NCBI GenBank assembly: GCA_963669155.1
Contig: OZ022586.1
Span: 3,524,732 to 3,588,731 of the forward strand
DNA length: 64,000 bases
Direction: 5' to 3'
Source: Arbacia lixula
Taxonomy: Eukaryota > Echinodermata > Echinoidea > Arbacioida > Arbaciidae
The notes beneath the pieces were generated by a model. That model saw nothing but the letters and a program-made list of their open reading frames with translations, did no database searches and had not been told where the DNA came from. The translations under genes and the position numbers were made by a program. This document shows positions 37,570-49,329 of the stretch, one piece after another; the stretch's first letter is position 1; each line of letters begins with the position of its first letter.

Positions 37570-38165
37570 CTGTTCAGAAGTGAAAGTAAAAACAAGAGTT
37601 GCTTGATTAAGGAGTGTCATCAAAAGAAAGAAGTACCCCATAAAGCTCTCACCATGTCTATGTCAACCCATTCATACCAGGTATACTTGTAATGTATCAG
37701 GACCTAAGCTCAGATATAGCAACTTCCTTGTTCTGGAGAATCATATGATGTATTGTTATGCATATAACACATCTTTCATTCAAACAAATATGTTCAACAT
37801 TAACATTTTTATCCTTTTAGCAGATTTTGTAGATTGTGATGCCCCAATAAAAGTTATAAGTACATAGGTATGTAGGTAATTGACTACATTTAGAGATGAC
37901 CTGATATTTAATCAATTTGAAATATAACAATCAATCTTATTCCAATTAAAGTCAGATTTCAGTTACTTTATTCTGAGGTAAGTTCTGAAATATGTGTTCT
38001 TTTATATCTAATGTTATGTAGATCCACAGAACAGGATTCAACACCATGAAAACAGCATTATTCTGGCATCCAAGTTGCTGCACATTTCTAAACCAAGAAA
38101 TTTGGGGCTACATGTAGGAACAGCATGACTAGGAGCTGAACAGTTCCATTGTTATAATAGGTCCA

Positions 38166-38326
38166 GGGCCCTGTTGCATAAAACTTACCATTCATGGTAA
38201 CTCTGCCATCAATGGTAACTACCATGGTATAACCCCGCTCAACAGCCAATCAAATTCAAGGTTTCCATAGAAGTTACGATTGGTAGCAAAGTTACCATCA
38301 ATGGTAAGTTTTATGCAACAGGGCCC
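38166..38326. mobile_element. MITE family A, copy 4
   Basis: GGGCCCTGTTGCATAAAACT and AGTTTTATGCAACAGGGCCC; nearly perfect outer arms. Confidence 0.9.
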
Positions 38327-39255
38327 AGATCTCATTTGATGCCAGAGATTTCATCAGTTTGAGATTCTGAATCCTAAAATCAAATATAACTCCAAGCAAT
38401 CGTCCGGGCAGACCAACTATATCCTGAATACAGGTACCATACTCTTACTACCACTTTCCCTCACTTTGCACTAGATCAGGGAGGCAAAAGTACACCCCCT
38501 GCCCTGCCCTCTTGCATTTTTCACTTCAAGTAATCAACATTATAATCTCTAAGCAAGCATTCAAAACACTGTTCAGCAGTGACATTTGCTCTAGCAACCA
38601 CCTGTTTACCTGGCTATAAAGACCTAATGTTGTGTTGCCAGGTAAACATATTTTTATCTGAACCTGTAGCAAAGTAGCACACTGAAAGACCACCTCCTCA
38701 TGAAAATCACATGTACAGTCTCCCCTATACAGGTTTCAGTGTAGTGCTATTATACTCCAACATCATTCAGAAAGCACAGAATGTTGATAAATTCTTTTTC
38801 GTTGATGCGCAGACATGTATTGGGAATAATTCCATTTCCGTCTGAGATTTGTACTGGTGCTCTATGGGTACAATTGGTAATATGTGCCACAAAATTTTAC
38901 ACTAAATATAAATTAATGTTCAAATCATATTTTGCAAACACTCACCTCAACCTCCTCCCCCCACCCCCACCCCCTCCTTCTCTTATACATGTACACATGA
39001 AGAAAAAAATATTATCAAGGCAAATTTCTGAAAGAAAAAACGTCAACTGGAAGTAAAAAATAATTTATCACATTTTTGCTGTTGCTGTAACATTTTTAAA
39101 TGAGAAAATGTGTATTGTTATATTTTACTATTTATAGCGTGTAGCCAATACAGGAAGGTTTTAGAAGCACACTATTACCTAGCAGCTCTGTATAGAAGGT
39201 AACTTCTAGTGAGGTATAAACGAATAGGAAGAGGAAAACAGTGGTATGGACTCAC

Positions 39256-39350
39256 TGCTGACGGAGTGGCATTGACATTTCCAGTTGTAATGAGATTTAT
39301 ATTCCTCTCTTTGTCTGTCTCCTTGAATCTCCTCATCTTTTCATCACAGC
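39256..39350 (-). CDS. Candidate exon with a fragment like the start of RPEL1
   Basis: A 95-nt open segment between AG (CTGTGTCTAAG) and a strong donor, GCA followed by GTGAGT. It accepts phase 1 from the exon at 44830 and encodes CDEKMRRFKETDKERN, then INLITTGNVNATPSA. The FKETDKERN part resembles the FKETSEVLERK that follows the FRPWKWRKKK motif in vertebrate PHACTR4, but the arginine/REEL core of an RPEL motif does not follow. It exits in phase 0, which would force the other frame in the next two microexons and conflict with the exon at 10196 unless another exon intervenes. The acceptor tract is weak. It may be alternative, or spurious. Confidence 0.35.
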
Positions 39351-39748
39351 CTTAGACACAGCATAGACATCATGCAATAATTTTGCTTCTCAAAGACATT
39401 TCAAAATAACGCAGAGCAACACTTGATCGATTGATTTTGCAGGGGCGAAAAAGCAAATGTGAACTATTTTCCCCGGAAATGGTCTACCTCACAAAATCAC
39501 AAGATTTCCCTTGTGCATGGGTTAAAAAAGAAAACATGTTGATCTGGATTTCTGTTTTTTAGAGTGCAATTGTACAGCATTGTATGTGTTTCATATCTTT
39601 ATTTAAATGCTGTGTGAATCATACTCGCGACAAAATTTGTTTTTCTGTGAAAAATGTTTCTCATCAATCAATGGAATCCTGATGAGGGAAGACACATCAC
39701 GTGGAAACAGAACTTCTTCTGACCTATAGTATTCATACATCTACAATT

Positions 39749-39954
39749 CAGAGTAACTGACATTGAAATTCAACAATCAGGAAGATTTCATGAAATTTCA
39801 TCAGAAATCAGTGAGATGTCTATAAAATGCATACAAATTAATGGCAATAATCTACATAATCAAGAAGATTGGGTGATGTGATGAAATCCGCTGCAGTGAT
39901 ATTGGTCTACTTTCACGGAGTCTCATGCAATATCAGGGAGACTTGGCAGCTCTG
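39749..39954. mobile_element. hAT-like MITE J, copy 2
   Basis: Left CAGAGTAACTGACATTG, right GACTTGGCAGCTCTG, same internal order as the copy at 35320. The ACAATT on each side is only a partial target duplication. Confidence 0.65.
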
Positions 39955-40282
39955 ACAATTTTGTCGATAAAAGCTATTCATGTCCGTATTGTTTGTTCTT
40001 ATCGCACAAAGCTGCACCTCATGGATTGCAAAGGAAATGTCACGTTTGCTGGGGGCGTATGAGGAAACTCTTTCTGTACCTAAAGGAAATGAATGCTAGT
40101 TTTCAAGATGCAAGGAGGGCTTTTATGACACTGTGAAAGTGATTAATTGAGCTCTTTAGAATGATACTACTAGGATTTTATGGCATGGATAAGTTTTGAA
40201 AGTACTTACATGTACCTGTATGAATCTAATCAATGCCATTGGAAGGGTATGTGCATGGTATCATTATGTGAGAGAAAGAGAA

Positions 40283-40593
40283 ACATATAGACCTCCTCCA
40301 AGTAATGGGCCTGGAAAGGATAGGACAGGTGATGAGAAAGAGCAAGCTGAGATAGTATGGTCATGTGGCAAGGAGAGAAGAGACCAACTGGCTCCAGAAA
40401 ATAGTAAATTTCACAGTTGTTGGTAGGAACACACGTGGGAGACCTTGCAAGACATGGGAGGAAGCAATCAAAGCAGACAGAAAAGTGTTGAACATTACCC
40501 ACATTGACCCAGATTACAGGACAGTATGGAGGAGAGCCATCAAGGAAATGAACAGTCCAACCCCACAAAGTGGGAAAAACGGACCTTAAACAT

Positions 40594-40627
<34 letters not shown>

Positions 40628-40628
40628 A

Positions 40629-40672
<44 letters not shown>

Positions 40673-40675
40673 TGG

Positions 40676-40730
<55 letters not shown>

Positions 40731-40745
40731 AATGATGATGATGAA
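40283..40745 (+). mobile_element. Degenerate LINE 3' end with (GAT)n tail
   Basis: The frame from about 40329 reads MRKSKLR, a stop where tryptophan is expected, then YGHVARREETNW, GRNTRGRPCKTWEEA and HIDPDYRTVWRRAI. LRWYGHV..R..GRRSRGRPRKRW is the conserved tail found after the reverse transcriptase in RTE-like and related non-LTR retrotransposons. A (GAT)n tract of about 150 bp (40594-40745) follows, the usual microsatellite-type tail. The element is 5'-truncated and has at least one nonsense change. Confidence 0.8.
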
Positions 40746-40828
40746 ACAGGAAAATTAGAAGGTTAACCGTGTATGTGCCATGGATACATTTTTTTTACAA
40801 GTACATGTTATCCTATAGAATGGTATTA

Positions 40829-41040
40829 AGAAAACAAACTGTACTGGGAAGACAAAAAGCCCTCAAGAGGGTGACCGGAAGCTTTTCTTGCTTTTTGCAA
40901 TGGTCTTAAATTCATGTATTGCCCATTTTAGAAACTTGCTGAAAGTGATCTTCCTTCAAATGGTCCATATTTGGAGTAATTAGTGATTAAATCACATATC
41001 CTCAAAATGTTCTGCCGGACATTTTATGTACAGTATATTT
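40829..41040. mobile_element. MITE family B, left half, degraded
   Basis: Contains CTGTACTGGGAAGACAAAAA, TCTTAAATTCATGTATTGCC and the centre AAAATGTTCTGCCGGACATT, then stops. Confidence 0.75.
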
Positions 41041-41988
41041 TACCGGTAAAACGCTATGCCTGAAATCAGGAAAACACCACTCGATTAATCGTTTCAGCAG
41101 GTTTGATATTGACAAGAATCGTTTGAGGTTGCGGCATCCATCTACAGTGTATTCTCCTCTCTGGGAGCTAAAACACAGACAAGATCGACTTGCATCTTGA
41201 TTATCTTCCATCCACGAATTCAACTCTGTCATGTTTATTTTGGTACAAGAATGGCGCCCATATGACCAGCCATCATCCGGGGCCCATCAACCACAAGGGA
41301 AAATCAGAAATATTTGCAATTTGTGAGGGATTTTTGGTATCAAGATAATCGACCATATTGTATGTAAATACCCTTGGAGAAAAATGAAGTTTCTTCTTTT
41401 TTATTGTGAGCGTGGGGGAGTGTGGGGATGGGGGGGGGGGGGGGGGGCTCTTTCCATTATGGGCATAAATGGCATTTATAAAAGCAACTTTGTACAGTGT
41501 ATTTCTTCACATTCATGCAAATATAATTGCTGTCTCCAGTGTCCGTGTGCATTGCTTGTTTTTTTTACTGTAGTTTCTCCCTGTTTTTATCCCTTAGAAT
41601 TTCATTTGTTCATTGCATTCAAATGCTATCCTACTCTCTTTGTTTGCATTGCAGGAGGTAGGGAGCTACATGGACATTCATTTGCATCCTTACACAGGCT
41701 TAAGTGCTCTTCGCCTCCATATTTCACTGATATCTTGAGATGTTTTGCACTTCATTAGAGCAACAGAAAAGCATCAAATGAATTTCAAGTAATATTGGAC
41801 ACAAGCGATGGAGACTTTGTACTGAATTTGTGAGGAGGTATACGTTGAACTGCCCTCCTTCTGAGTTCTGACTAATAATATCCAGCCACCTTTCATGTCT
41901 TCCTAGTCTCCATCTCAGGCCCTCCTGCTTTTCCCATTAAGGAAGCAGTAAGGAAAGTGGGCTCTTCCACACGATTGCTGGTTGATAC

Positions 41989-42172
41989 CAGGGAAAGAAA
42001 TACATGGGGGCTCTGGGCGATTTCGCCCCTGAAATGATTAAAAGAGCCCTGGAAAATGTTAAAAGAGCCCCCAAAATTCCCATAGACACAATGTAAAATT
42101 GTAGCCAAATTAGCCAATGTGGTCAAAATAAAGCCCCCGAAAATTTTGAATTTTGAATTAATTTCTTCTCTG
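41989..42172. mobile_element. Short hAT-like family F, copy 1, 184 bp
   Basis: Ends CAGGGAAAGAAATAC and AATTTCTTCTCTG, flanked by identical GTTGATAC (41981-41988, 42173-42180). Interior CTCTGGGCGATTTCGCCCCT and AAAAGAGCCC units. Confidence 0.88.
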
Positions 42173-42823
42173 GTTGATACCCATATGGTAGCCTGGTTTT
42201 CAAGCTGTTGGGTATTTTTTTATTTAAACTAAAATATTTAATACATGAAAATAGGTCGAGCCACAGTATACTAAGCATTCTCGATTTGTTTTGCTATCCA
42301 GCTCACCATCGAGAAAAAAGAACAAAAGTGTGAATAGTCTTAATTGTGAGCAACAGATTCTTATTTTCAAGCTTGAATTAGCCATTTTAAAAGCTTTGAA
42401 GTCAAGCTACCCATATGGCTGCTCCTTCAGTACTTTGTCTGATTCACGTTCCTCTCCTAGCAAAACCAGAAAGTACCCTTTAGCATATTTAAAAAGATGG
42501 GAAACTGCAACACTTTACCGCATAACCTTAGATCCAATCCTTATCAACTCTGATAAACCCATACCCAACAATTCCAAATTCTGATTGTAAAGGAAACAAA
42601 GGTACATACTGTGCACTAAATGGTTACTTAATCTACATGTACGTACAGGTTTGTTATAAAAGAACTGCTTAACGAATGTAGAAGTAGGTGGTGATGCTGA
42701 TAACGGACTACCAAACTGCTACAAAAAAAGGGTAATTTAGCCCCCGAAATGCAACAAAAAAAATCTCTGCACAAAATGAAATATTCTTGATGTAAACTTG
42801 ATTTTTTTTTCTTATCCATGTAG

Positions 42824-43063
42824 GATAATTTAGTGTGGCTTGACGAGAAGCCCCCACAAATAAATTTCCCCCCGGGTAGAGTGTTACAAAACTATGTTGA
42901 ACATCTGGAAGCTAGGCCAATAACAACCCTGTGTTTGCACGGACAGGAGCTGTCAAAATTGCGTGTGCGTGAATCCAGGTTTAATTTGTTTCCAAAACGC
43001 GATCATCGTGACACTTTCGTCCGGGAGTCCATGAATGCATGGCTAGAGAAGACCAGCGGGTAA
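42824..43063 (+). CDS. Terminal exon of an unrecognised nested gene
   Basis: On the plus strand, inside a PHACTR intron, a strong acceptor (GATTTTTTTTTCTTATCCATGTAG) opens a 79-codon frame ending at TAA. It starts DNLVWLDEKPPQINFPPGR, continues through EHLEARPITTLCLHGQE and ends with SRFNLFPKRDHRD, then ESMNAWLEKTSG. Composition is protein-like, GC content is higher than the surroundings and no repeat overlaps it. I do not recognise the family. The tail (arginine/aspartate/histidine-rich, no hydrophobic segment) suggests a soluble protein. No partner exon upstream on the plus strand was identified; candidates between 41.6 and 42.6 kb are unconvincing. A processed pseudogene or transposon-derived fragment cannot be excluded. 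Confidence 0.5.
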   Translation, partial: DNLVWLDEKPPQINFPPGRVLQNYVEHLEARPITTLCLHGQELSKLRVRESRFNLFPKRDHRDTFVRESMNAWLEKTSG

Positions 43064-43826
43064 TAACGAGGACGGTAATCGTCAATTAATCCCTCCACCC
43101 GCGCCAGACCCTCGTTGCCAGCCAGTAATGAGCACTCCTGTCAAAAGCCTTGGGCAGATTTCAAGGCCCAGTGCATACACGTAGGTGTGTGTGCGTGCTA
43201 CTACAACTAATATTCATACAATTGTCAATGTTTGTTTTTATATATATTAAACATTGTAATCTACTAGCATCATGTACCAGTATGAAAATGCATATTGCCA
43301 TTGAATATTTTTTTGTAATGTTGGCTAGTGTACAAATGATAACCATTCTAAATGTTTGTTTTTATCCTCATACTATTTCCATCTACCAGCATTATGTATG
43401 CGTATGATAAGCCATACATGATCATTGAATAATTTTTTAAATGTTGGCTACTAGTATGAAGTAGTCCTACATTCATCTAGCTTTTCCTTCATTTTTCTAT
43501 GGTTATCCACAGAATGTATCTGAAATTATCAATTACATGTATCGTTAATTATCTTTCTCTCTTTATTTCTTCTTTGTTTTACTCCCCAAATGTGCAATAT
43601 TAGAATAACAACAATATAACTATGAATCCTTTTTATGATGTTAAACTTGCAAAGTCACACACAATACGGCCTGCGAGCTGTAAAGTATTACTGTTTTGTA
43701 TTGTCGTTTTTATCCTAATAAAACATCAATTCAATTCAATTCATTGATTTGCCCTCTCTATTTTATCTCTCTCCGTCTTACTTTCTCTCTCTCTCTCAAT
43801 GCAATTATGTTTCCTCTCCTTTTTTT

Positions 43827-43868
<42 letters not shown>

Positions 43869-44829
43869 TTTCCCTTCTCTATCTCTATCTCTCTCTGTAT
43901 CAATCTTGCTTTGTATACAAAAATACAAGAATATGAAGACAAGAATATTGATTGGACTAAGAATATAGCTGGTGCTCATAACCCTCACTGGTACATGTAT
44001 GTACTTGTATGAATTACATGATACACAACTGTCTCTACACTCTTGCTGCAAGCTCAACTAACCCTCCATGTTCCATCATCAAATTATGACGAATCCTTTG
44101 CAAAACCGTGTCCCAATCTGCACATTATTACCGGAAACCAATTCTGTGGAATGATCAATGAAGCATTAAGTTTGGCAAGGCTGCCTTAAGAAGCAAACAC
44201 AATCCGCCCACCCTCCTTCGGCCCATCTCAACCCAATGCACACTGTGCAAGCCAGCCGTTAAATGGCTGGATTCCACGAAATCTCAGCCCACGCAGGCTT
44301 AAAGGGAAAGGATACATCTACGGTGGAGCAAAAAAAAAAAAAAAAACTTTCAAAATATCTAGCTTGTGCGGTGCATACCGGTAAACACATGTATGTACAC
44401 TGTATTGTGCATGGCTAATTAAAATCAAGGGTACACTAGTTCAGTCCTCCAAATGTTTAATGAATACTTGAAAATTAGGCTTCCTCAAGTTAAATCATCT
44501 AAATGACCATAATGTTGACACTCTCAAGAAGCTTACCCAAACCAAAAATAAAGACTTTATAGCTGATTCTGTACTTATTTGGCTAGCTTTATATCAAGAA
44601 AAAAGGCCAATGTACTGCCATTTGAATGTTACATGACAAGCAAATTCAGTTTAGGTGTTTCACAAACAAAATGTACATGTAATACTGTTCTGATTATTTT
44701 AATGTATTTAAAATGATAGAATGGAGTTGTATTTAGGTATAAATTATGTTTGATTTGCAAAACATTACATTTTTTAGTAAAGAACCTTAAAAGCATTAAC
44801 AGAATATACTTTTCTTCTTAATTTCTCAC
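43064..44829. other. Intron sequence; possible LINE tail and (CT)n
   Basis: AATAAAACATCAATTCAATT at 43718-43737, ending in a TTCAA pentamer repeat, resembles a LINE 3' tail or serves as poly(A) signal for the plus-strand exon. (CT)n occupies 43831-43866. Poly(A) at 44330-44345. No gene-like ORF. Confidence 0.45.
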
Positions 44830-45006
44830 CTCCAGATTTCCTCTTCTTCCTCCACTTCCACGGTCTGAAGAGTTTCGCTAGCGACATCTTCTTGGTCTTC
44901 TTGTCACTAGGTGGGGTGGTTGTCACAGTAATCTTCTCTGTGGTATTGCCATCACCATCCTTAGTGGTTTCGCTGCTGTACATTATCTGGCTGTCATCAT
45001 GGGCAG
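44830..45006 (-). CDS. PHACTR: PHACTR N-terminal exon with FRPWKWRKK motif
   Basis: A 177-nt exon, phase 1 to 1. Acceptor TTCCTTTCACCCCATACAG, donor CTGGAG followed by GTGAGA. It encodes an acidic/threonine-rich start (AHDDSQIMYSSETTKDGD, TTEKITVTTTPPSDKK) and then KKMSLAKLFRPWKWRKKRK. The LxK(I/L)F(K/R)PWKWRKKK block is diagnostic of PHACTR proteins, where it precedes the first RPEL motif and is basic enough to serve in membrane or nuclear targeting (family knowledge). Two in-frame methionines (QIMYSS and KKMSLA) could start shorter forms, but the good acceptor and open phase 1 imply an upstream first exon outside the recognised region. Confidence 0.9.
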
Positions 45007-45915
45007 CTGTATGGGGTGAAAGGAAGAAAGGAAGCAAGCGAAAACAGACATTAGCAACAGTGCATTACACCAACTGTTGATCTTAGCGGTAAATTTGAGG
45101 AAAAAACAAATAATAACAGAAACCAAACATTAGGAACCCTGCATTGCACTGACCGTTGATCTTACCGTTAATCTTTCTTTTAGGGTTGAACATGTGAAGA
45201 AAAATGTAGAGTCGATATAGCAACATGCATACAATGTACATGTAGTAGCATAAAGGATAGTAAAAGGGAGGACCATGAAGAACAGAAATGTCATATTGCA
45301 AAAACCTACAGTAATAAATAAAATAAAATCAATCCTTTTCTGGTATCCACTGGACTAAACTATTATACAAAAGTCAGTGTTTCTAGAAAAGTCAACTTCA
45401 TAGGTAAAATCTGTAAATGTCTAAGATTGCACAGGATATGAATGGTCATCCATAGAATGCCTGGCAAAAAAATTATCCCACTTGGCTCATTAAAGGAACT
45501 GCAGAATTTATACCTTTTCATGTTAAAGATTTTGGACGATATTCAATAGCGCATTGTACATCTACTATTTTTTTATAGAAATACAAAACATGATATCTTT
45601 CATGCTAGACATATACATGTAGACGGAAAAGAGAGAAACATGAAAGCACAATTTCATAACGATTTGAATTGACAAAGGATTGGAAGATGCAACATGCACT
45701 ACAACATGTCACTGCATACAGACAACAGAATGTTGCGACCACAGTCATTCGGAAAGACAACAAAAATGGGTTTCAAGGCAAATTAACGATACAAAAGAAA
45801 ACTACAAACTTACCTCAGTCAAACATAGAACACTTAAAGAGAATGTTGTTATGGTGATGGAATGGGATGGTGATGATGAGAACAATGTAATGAACATTTA
45901 GTGTGTTTCCCTTGA
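45007..45915. other. Upstream intron or flank, nothing recognised
   Basis: ACCAACTGTTGATCTTAGCG (45069) and GACCGTTGATCTTACCG (45152) are related and about 85 bases apart, a weak local duplication. No exon with a phase-1 donor could be identified. Confidence 0.4.
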
Positions 45916-46292
45916 TTTAAAGGGAAAATACTGCATTGGGAAGACAAAAAAAGCCTTCAAAAGAGTGATCATGAGCGATCTTCTTACCAATGGTCTTAAA
46001 TTCATGTATTGTCCATTTTAGAAACTTGCTGAAAGTTATTTGCCCTCAAATCTTCCACATTTGAAGAAATAAGTGATTAAATCACAAATCATCAAAATGT
46101 TCGGCCCGAACATTTGACAGATTTGTGATTTAATCACTAATAATTGCAAATGTGGATCATTTAAAGGCAAATAACTTTCAGCAAGTTTCTAAAATCGACA
46201 ATACATGAATTTAAGACCATTGGTAAGAAGATTGCTCATGATCAACCTTTCGAGGGGTTTTCTGTCTTCCCAGTACAGTATACGCCTTTCAA
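45916..46292. mobile_element. MITE family B, copy 7
   Basis: Starts TTAAAGGGAAAATACTGCAT, centre AAAATGTTCGGCCCGAACAT, ends GTATACGCCTTTCAA. Confidence 0.85.
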
Positions 46293-46365
46293 GATACCAT
46301 GCAGTATACATGTACTGATAATGATGTTGGGACCCCTCATTACAGCAGAGACATTCAGCCATAAC

Positions 46366-46537
46366 CAACAGAAAAAATACACAGGGGCTCAGGGCGATTT
46401 CGCCCCCGAAATGCTTAAAAGAGCCCTGGCAAATGTTGAAAGAGCCCCAAAAATTCCCATAGACACAATGTAAAATTGTAGCCAAATGGGCAATGTACTA
46501 AAAAAGTAGCCCCCCAAAATTTAGCATTTTTTCCCTG
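46366..46537. mobile_element. Short hAT-like family F, copy 2, 172 bp
   Basis: Identical 8-bp GCCATAAC on both sides (46358-46365, 46538-46545). Left end CAACAGAAAAAATACAC is mutated relative to CAGGGAAAGAAATACA; right end TTTTTTCCCTG is typical. Confidence 0.85.
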
Positions 46538-46805
46538 GCCATAACCATGGGTTAGAAATGAGAATCACTATGAACATATATGGTCTTTTGTTATACAGAC
46601 AAAATTTGAAAGAGACCCTTTGAAATATTGTCCGCATAACAAAATACCATGCATGTTCATGGTGAATGTTACATACTATTTTAAGGTGATTCATTTGCAT
46701 GATCTCAACTTTCTCAGTCCCACAGGCAGTAAGTTGTGTTACAATTCACGTGGGACTATCAAAGGGCCATACTGAGAGGGTGACTATCACAAGAATATGC
46801 CACTA

Positions 46806-46983
46806 GGGCCCTGTTGCATAAAACGTATTATTGATGGTAACTCTGTTTTCAATGGCAACCTCTATGAAAACCTTGACTTTGATTGGCTGCTAAGCAATGT
46901 TACCATGGTAGAGTGTAATTACCATTCATGGTAGAGTACTGTTACAATGTACCATCAATGGTAAGTTTTATGCAACAGGGCCC
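46806..46983. mobile_element. MITE family A, copy 5
   Basis: GGGCCCTGTTGCATAAAACG and AGTTTTATGCAACAGGGCCC, with inner ACTTTGATTGGCTGCTAAGC, i.e. the core is in the orientation opposite to copies 2-4 and 6. Confidence 0.88.
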
Positions 46984-47090
46984 CGTACTGCCATAATGAT
47001 TGGTCCTCATCTCACGCCCATTGAGCTACTGCATGTTATCTGTAATGTCTACTCAGCATGTTATACACATGTATGTAGTTATAATAGTAA

Positions 47091-47091
<1 letters not shown>

Positions 47092-47140
<49 letters not shown>
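47092..47140. repeat. (GA)n microsatellite
   Basis: About 49 bp of GA. Confidence 0.95.
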
Positions 47141-47144
<4 letters not shown>

Positions 47145-47344
47145 AAATAAATGGCATGATGTGCAGAGAATGCCCTAAAGGTTAAACACGTTATAAAGAC
47201 CCACATTACCATGAATAATCCATGAAAAGCAGTTAACTATATAAAAATAGAATACACATGAATATAGCTTTAGTTCCAAGCTTTGGTCCACGTTTTTTTT
47301 GCTCTGCAATCTATTAATCACTGTGCAGAAAAGGGAGACATTTC

Positions 47345-47490
47345 GGGCCCCATTGCATAAAACTTACCATAAATAGTAACTCTGTCATCAATGGTAACTA
47401 CCGAGGTAACATTGCTCAACAGCCAATCAAATTCAAGTTGCCATTGATAGCACAGTTTTACCATCAATGGTAAGTTTCATGCAACAGAGG
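47345..47490. mobile_element. MITE family A, copy 6
   Basis: GGGCCCCATTGCATAAAACT and TAAGTTTCATGCAACAGAGG; shorter core than other copies. Confidence 0.82.
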
Positions 47491-47817
47491 CAATGAGCCT
47501 AGAACATGGGATATATAGAAGAAGATGCAATAAAAATGCCATGAAGTGACAGTTCATGTATAGGTCACAATGTCAAACTTCTATTATAAGAATGAGGAAG
47601 GATGCTCAAAATGCAGAGAAGAAACAAAAAAGAGACAGCCAAGAGAGCTCCAAACATGCATGTTTCTCTTAGTTGAACAATGAACGCAGTTAAAGGATAG
47701 TTAATCCCAAATGAAAGATAAAATGTCAATTCAACACTGCATATTAGTGGAAGGGTTAAGGTAAAAACAGTATCTAGGAATAACTAGAGCAATTCGACTG
47801 CCACGCAGTCGATAAAT

Positions 47818-49326
47818 ATGCCTCCGCCTCTTTGCTAGCTCTATTTAGATTATTTTCAGAAAATCTGTTTGTTTGGTTGGGAATGTTCCAGTGAATTCCT
47901 ATGTGAAATGAAAATACCATTTATTCTGTTTTTCCATGTTTAGCGAAGTTTGGCAATGTTCATTTGACCTCTGATCTCTTACTTCTTTGACTTCCAATCT
48001 AACCGGTCTGTCCAAATCCATCCTTGTATCCTTGTGATTCTTGTACCATGTTTTCTTGAAATGCATAATTGGATTGGGATTTATTGTGAGAAGTATCAAT
48101 TTGGGGGCAATTAATAAACCTTTGACCTCTGAACTTTCAGGAATTTTACCCAAACTTTCATCAGTCTACCTTCATGAAGTGACACATCTCTGTACAATGT
48201 TTGTTTGAATTGAATCATTAGATTTGGATTCCATGCGAAAAACAGCCAATTTTGGCAAAGTGCATTGACCTTTGACCTCTGACCTTTGAGAAATTTCAGC
48301 AAAAATGTTATCAGTCTACCCCAAAGTAGTGATCCATCTTTGCACCATGTTTAGTTGGTAATGGACCATTGGATTTGGATTTACTTTGAAAAATATCACT
48401 TTGGGGGCAATTGTTAGGTAATTTTTGGAAAAGTTCATTGACCTTAGACCTCTGACCTTTGAGAAATTTCACCAAAAATGTCCCCAGTCTAGCCCCAAGT
48501 AGTGATCCGTCTTTGCACCATGTTTATTTGGTAATGTACCATTGGATTTGGATTTATTGTGAAAAATAGCCAATTTTGGCAAAGTGCATTGACCTTTGAC
48601 CTCTGACCTTTGAGAAATTACACCAAAAATGTCACCAGTCTAGCCCCAAGTAATGATCCATCTTTGCACCATGTTTACTTGGTAATGTACCATTGGATTT
48701 GAATTTATTGTGAAAAATATAAAGTTTGGGGCAGTTTTTAGCCAATTTTGGCAAAGTTCATTGACCTTTGACCTCTGACCTTTCAGGAATTTTACCAAAA
48801 ATTTCATCAGTCTATCCCCAAGTAGTGATCCATCCGTGTACCATGTTTAATGAGAACTACATCCTTGGACTTGGATTTATCGTGAAAAAGGTCAAATTTT
48901 TGCCATTTTTCACAAAGTTCATTGACCTTTGACCTCTAACCTTTCAGGAATTTTACCCGAAATGTCACCGGTCTACCGCCAAGTAGTGATCCATCTTTGT
49001 ACCATGTTTCATGAGAATTGTATCCTTGGATTTGGATTTAATGTGAAAAAGGTCAATTTTGGGCAATTTTTCACAATGTTCAATGACCTTTGACCTTTGA
49101 CCTCAATCAGATTTGACCCCAATTTTACACACTTCATTGGTTTTATGCAATACACACATGTACCAAGTTTGAAGCAAATCTGGTTCACGGTTCTCAAGAT
49201 ATTGCCGAAACGGATTCGGGACGGACGTACGGACGGACGGACGGACGGACGTACGGACGGACGGACGGACGGACGGACGGACAACCCGAAAACATAATGC
49301 CTCCGGCCACTTCGTGGCGGAGGCAT
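47818..49326. mobile_element. 1.5-kb repeat element with 150-173-bp internal tandem units
   Basis: The borders carry inverted ATGCCTCCGCC (47818-47828) and GGCGGAGGCAT (49316-49326). Inside, about seven or eight units repeat CATTGACCTTTGACCTCTGA, GTCTA(G/C)CCCAAGTAGTGA, CCATGTTTA and TTGGATTTGGATTTA. A (GGAC)n tract closes the right side (49226-49282). No intact ORF spans the units. The class is unknown; a solitary GCGGAGGCATAAA end at 11284 suggests that the family is dispersed. Confidence 0.75.
48266..49103 (+). promoter_or_regulatory. Array of triple TGACCT half-sites (DR1 type)
   Basis: TGACCTTTGACCTCTGACCT occurs at 48266, 48590 and 48762; close variants at 48439 (TTAGACC) and 48923 (CTCTAACC); the most regular copy, TGACCTTTGACCTTTGACCT, is at 49084. 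TGACCT is the complement of AGGTCA, the nuclear-receptor half-site, and one-base spacing gives DR1, bound by RXR heterodimers and HNF4-type receptors. Binding is inference. Confidence 0.5.
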
Positions 49327-49329
49327 AAA

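Noticed and set aside
40196-40589. A host gene encoded at the LINE fragment
   Set aside because: The recognisable YGHV..GRPCKTW sequence is a retrotransposon tail with an in-frame stop.
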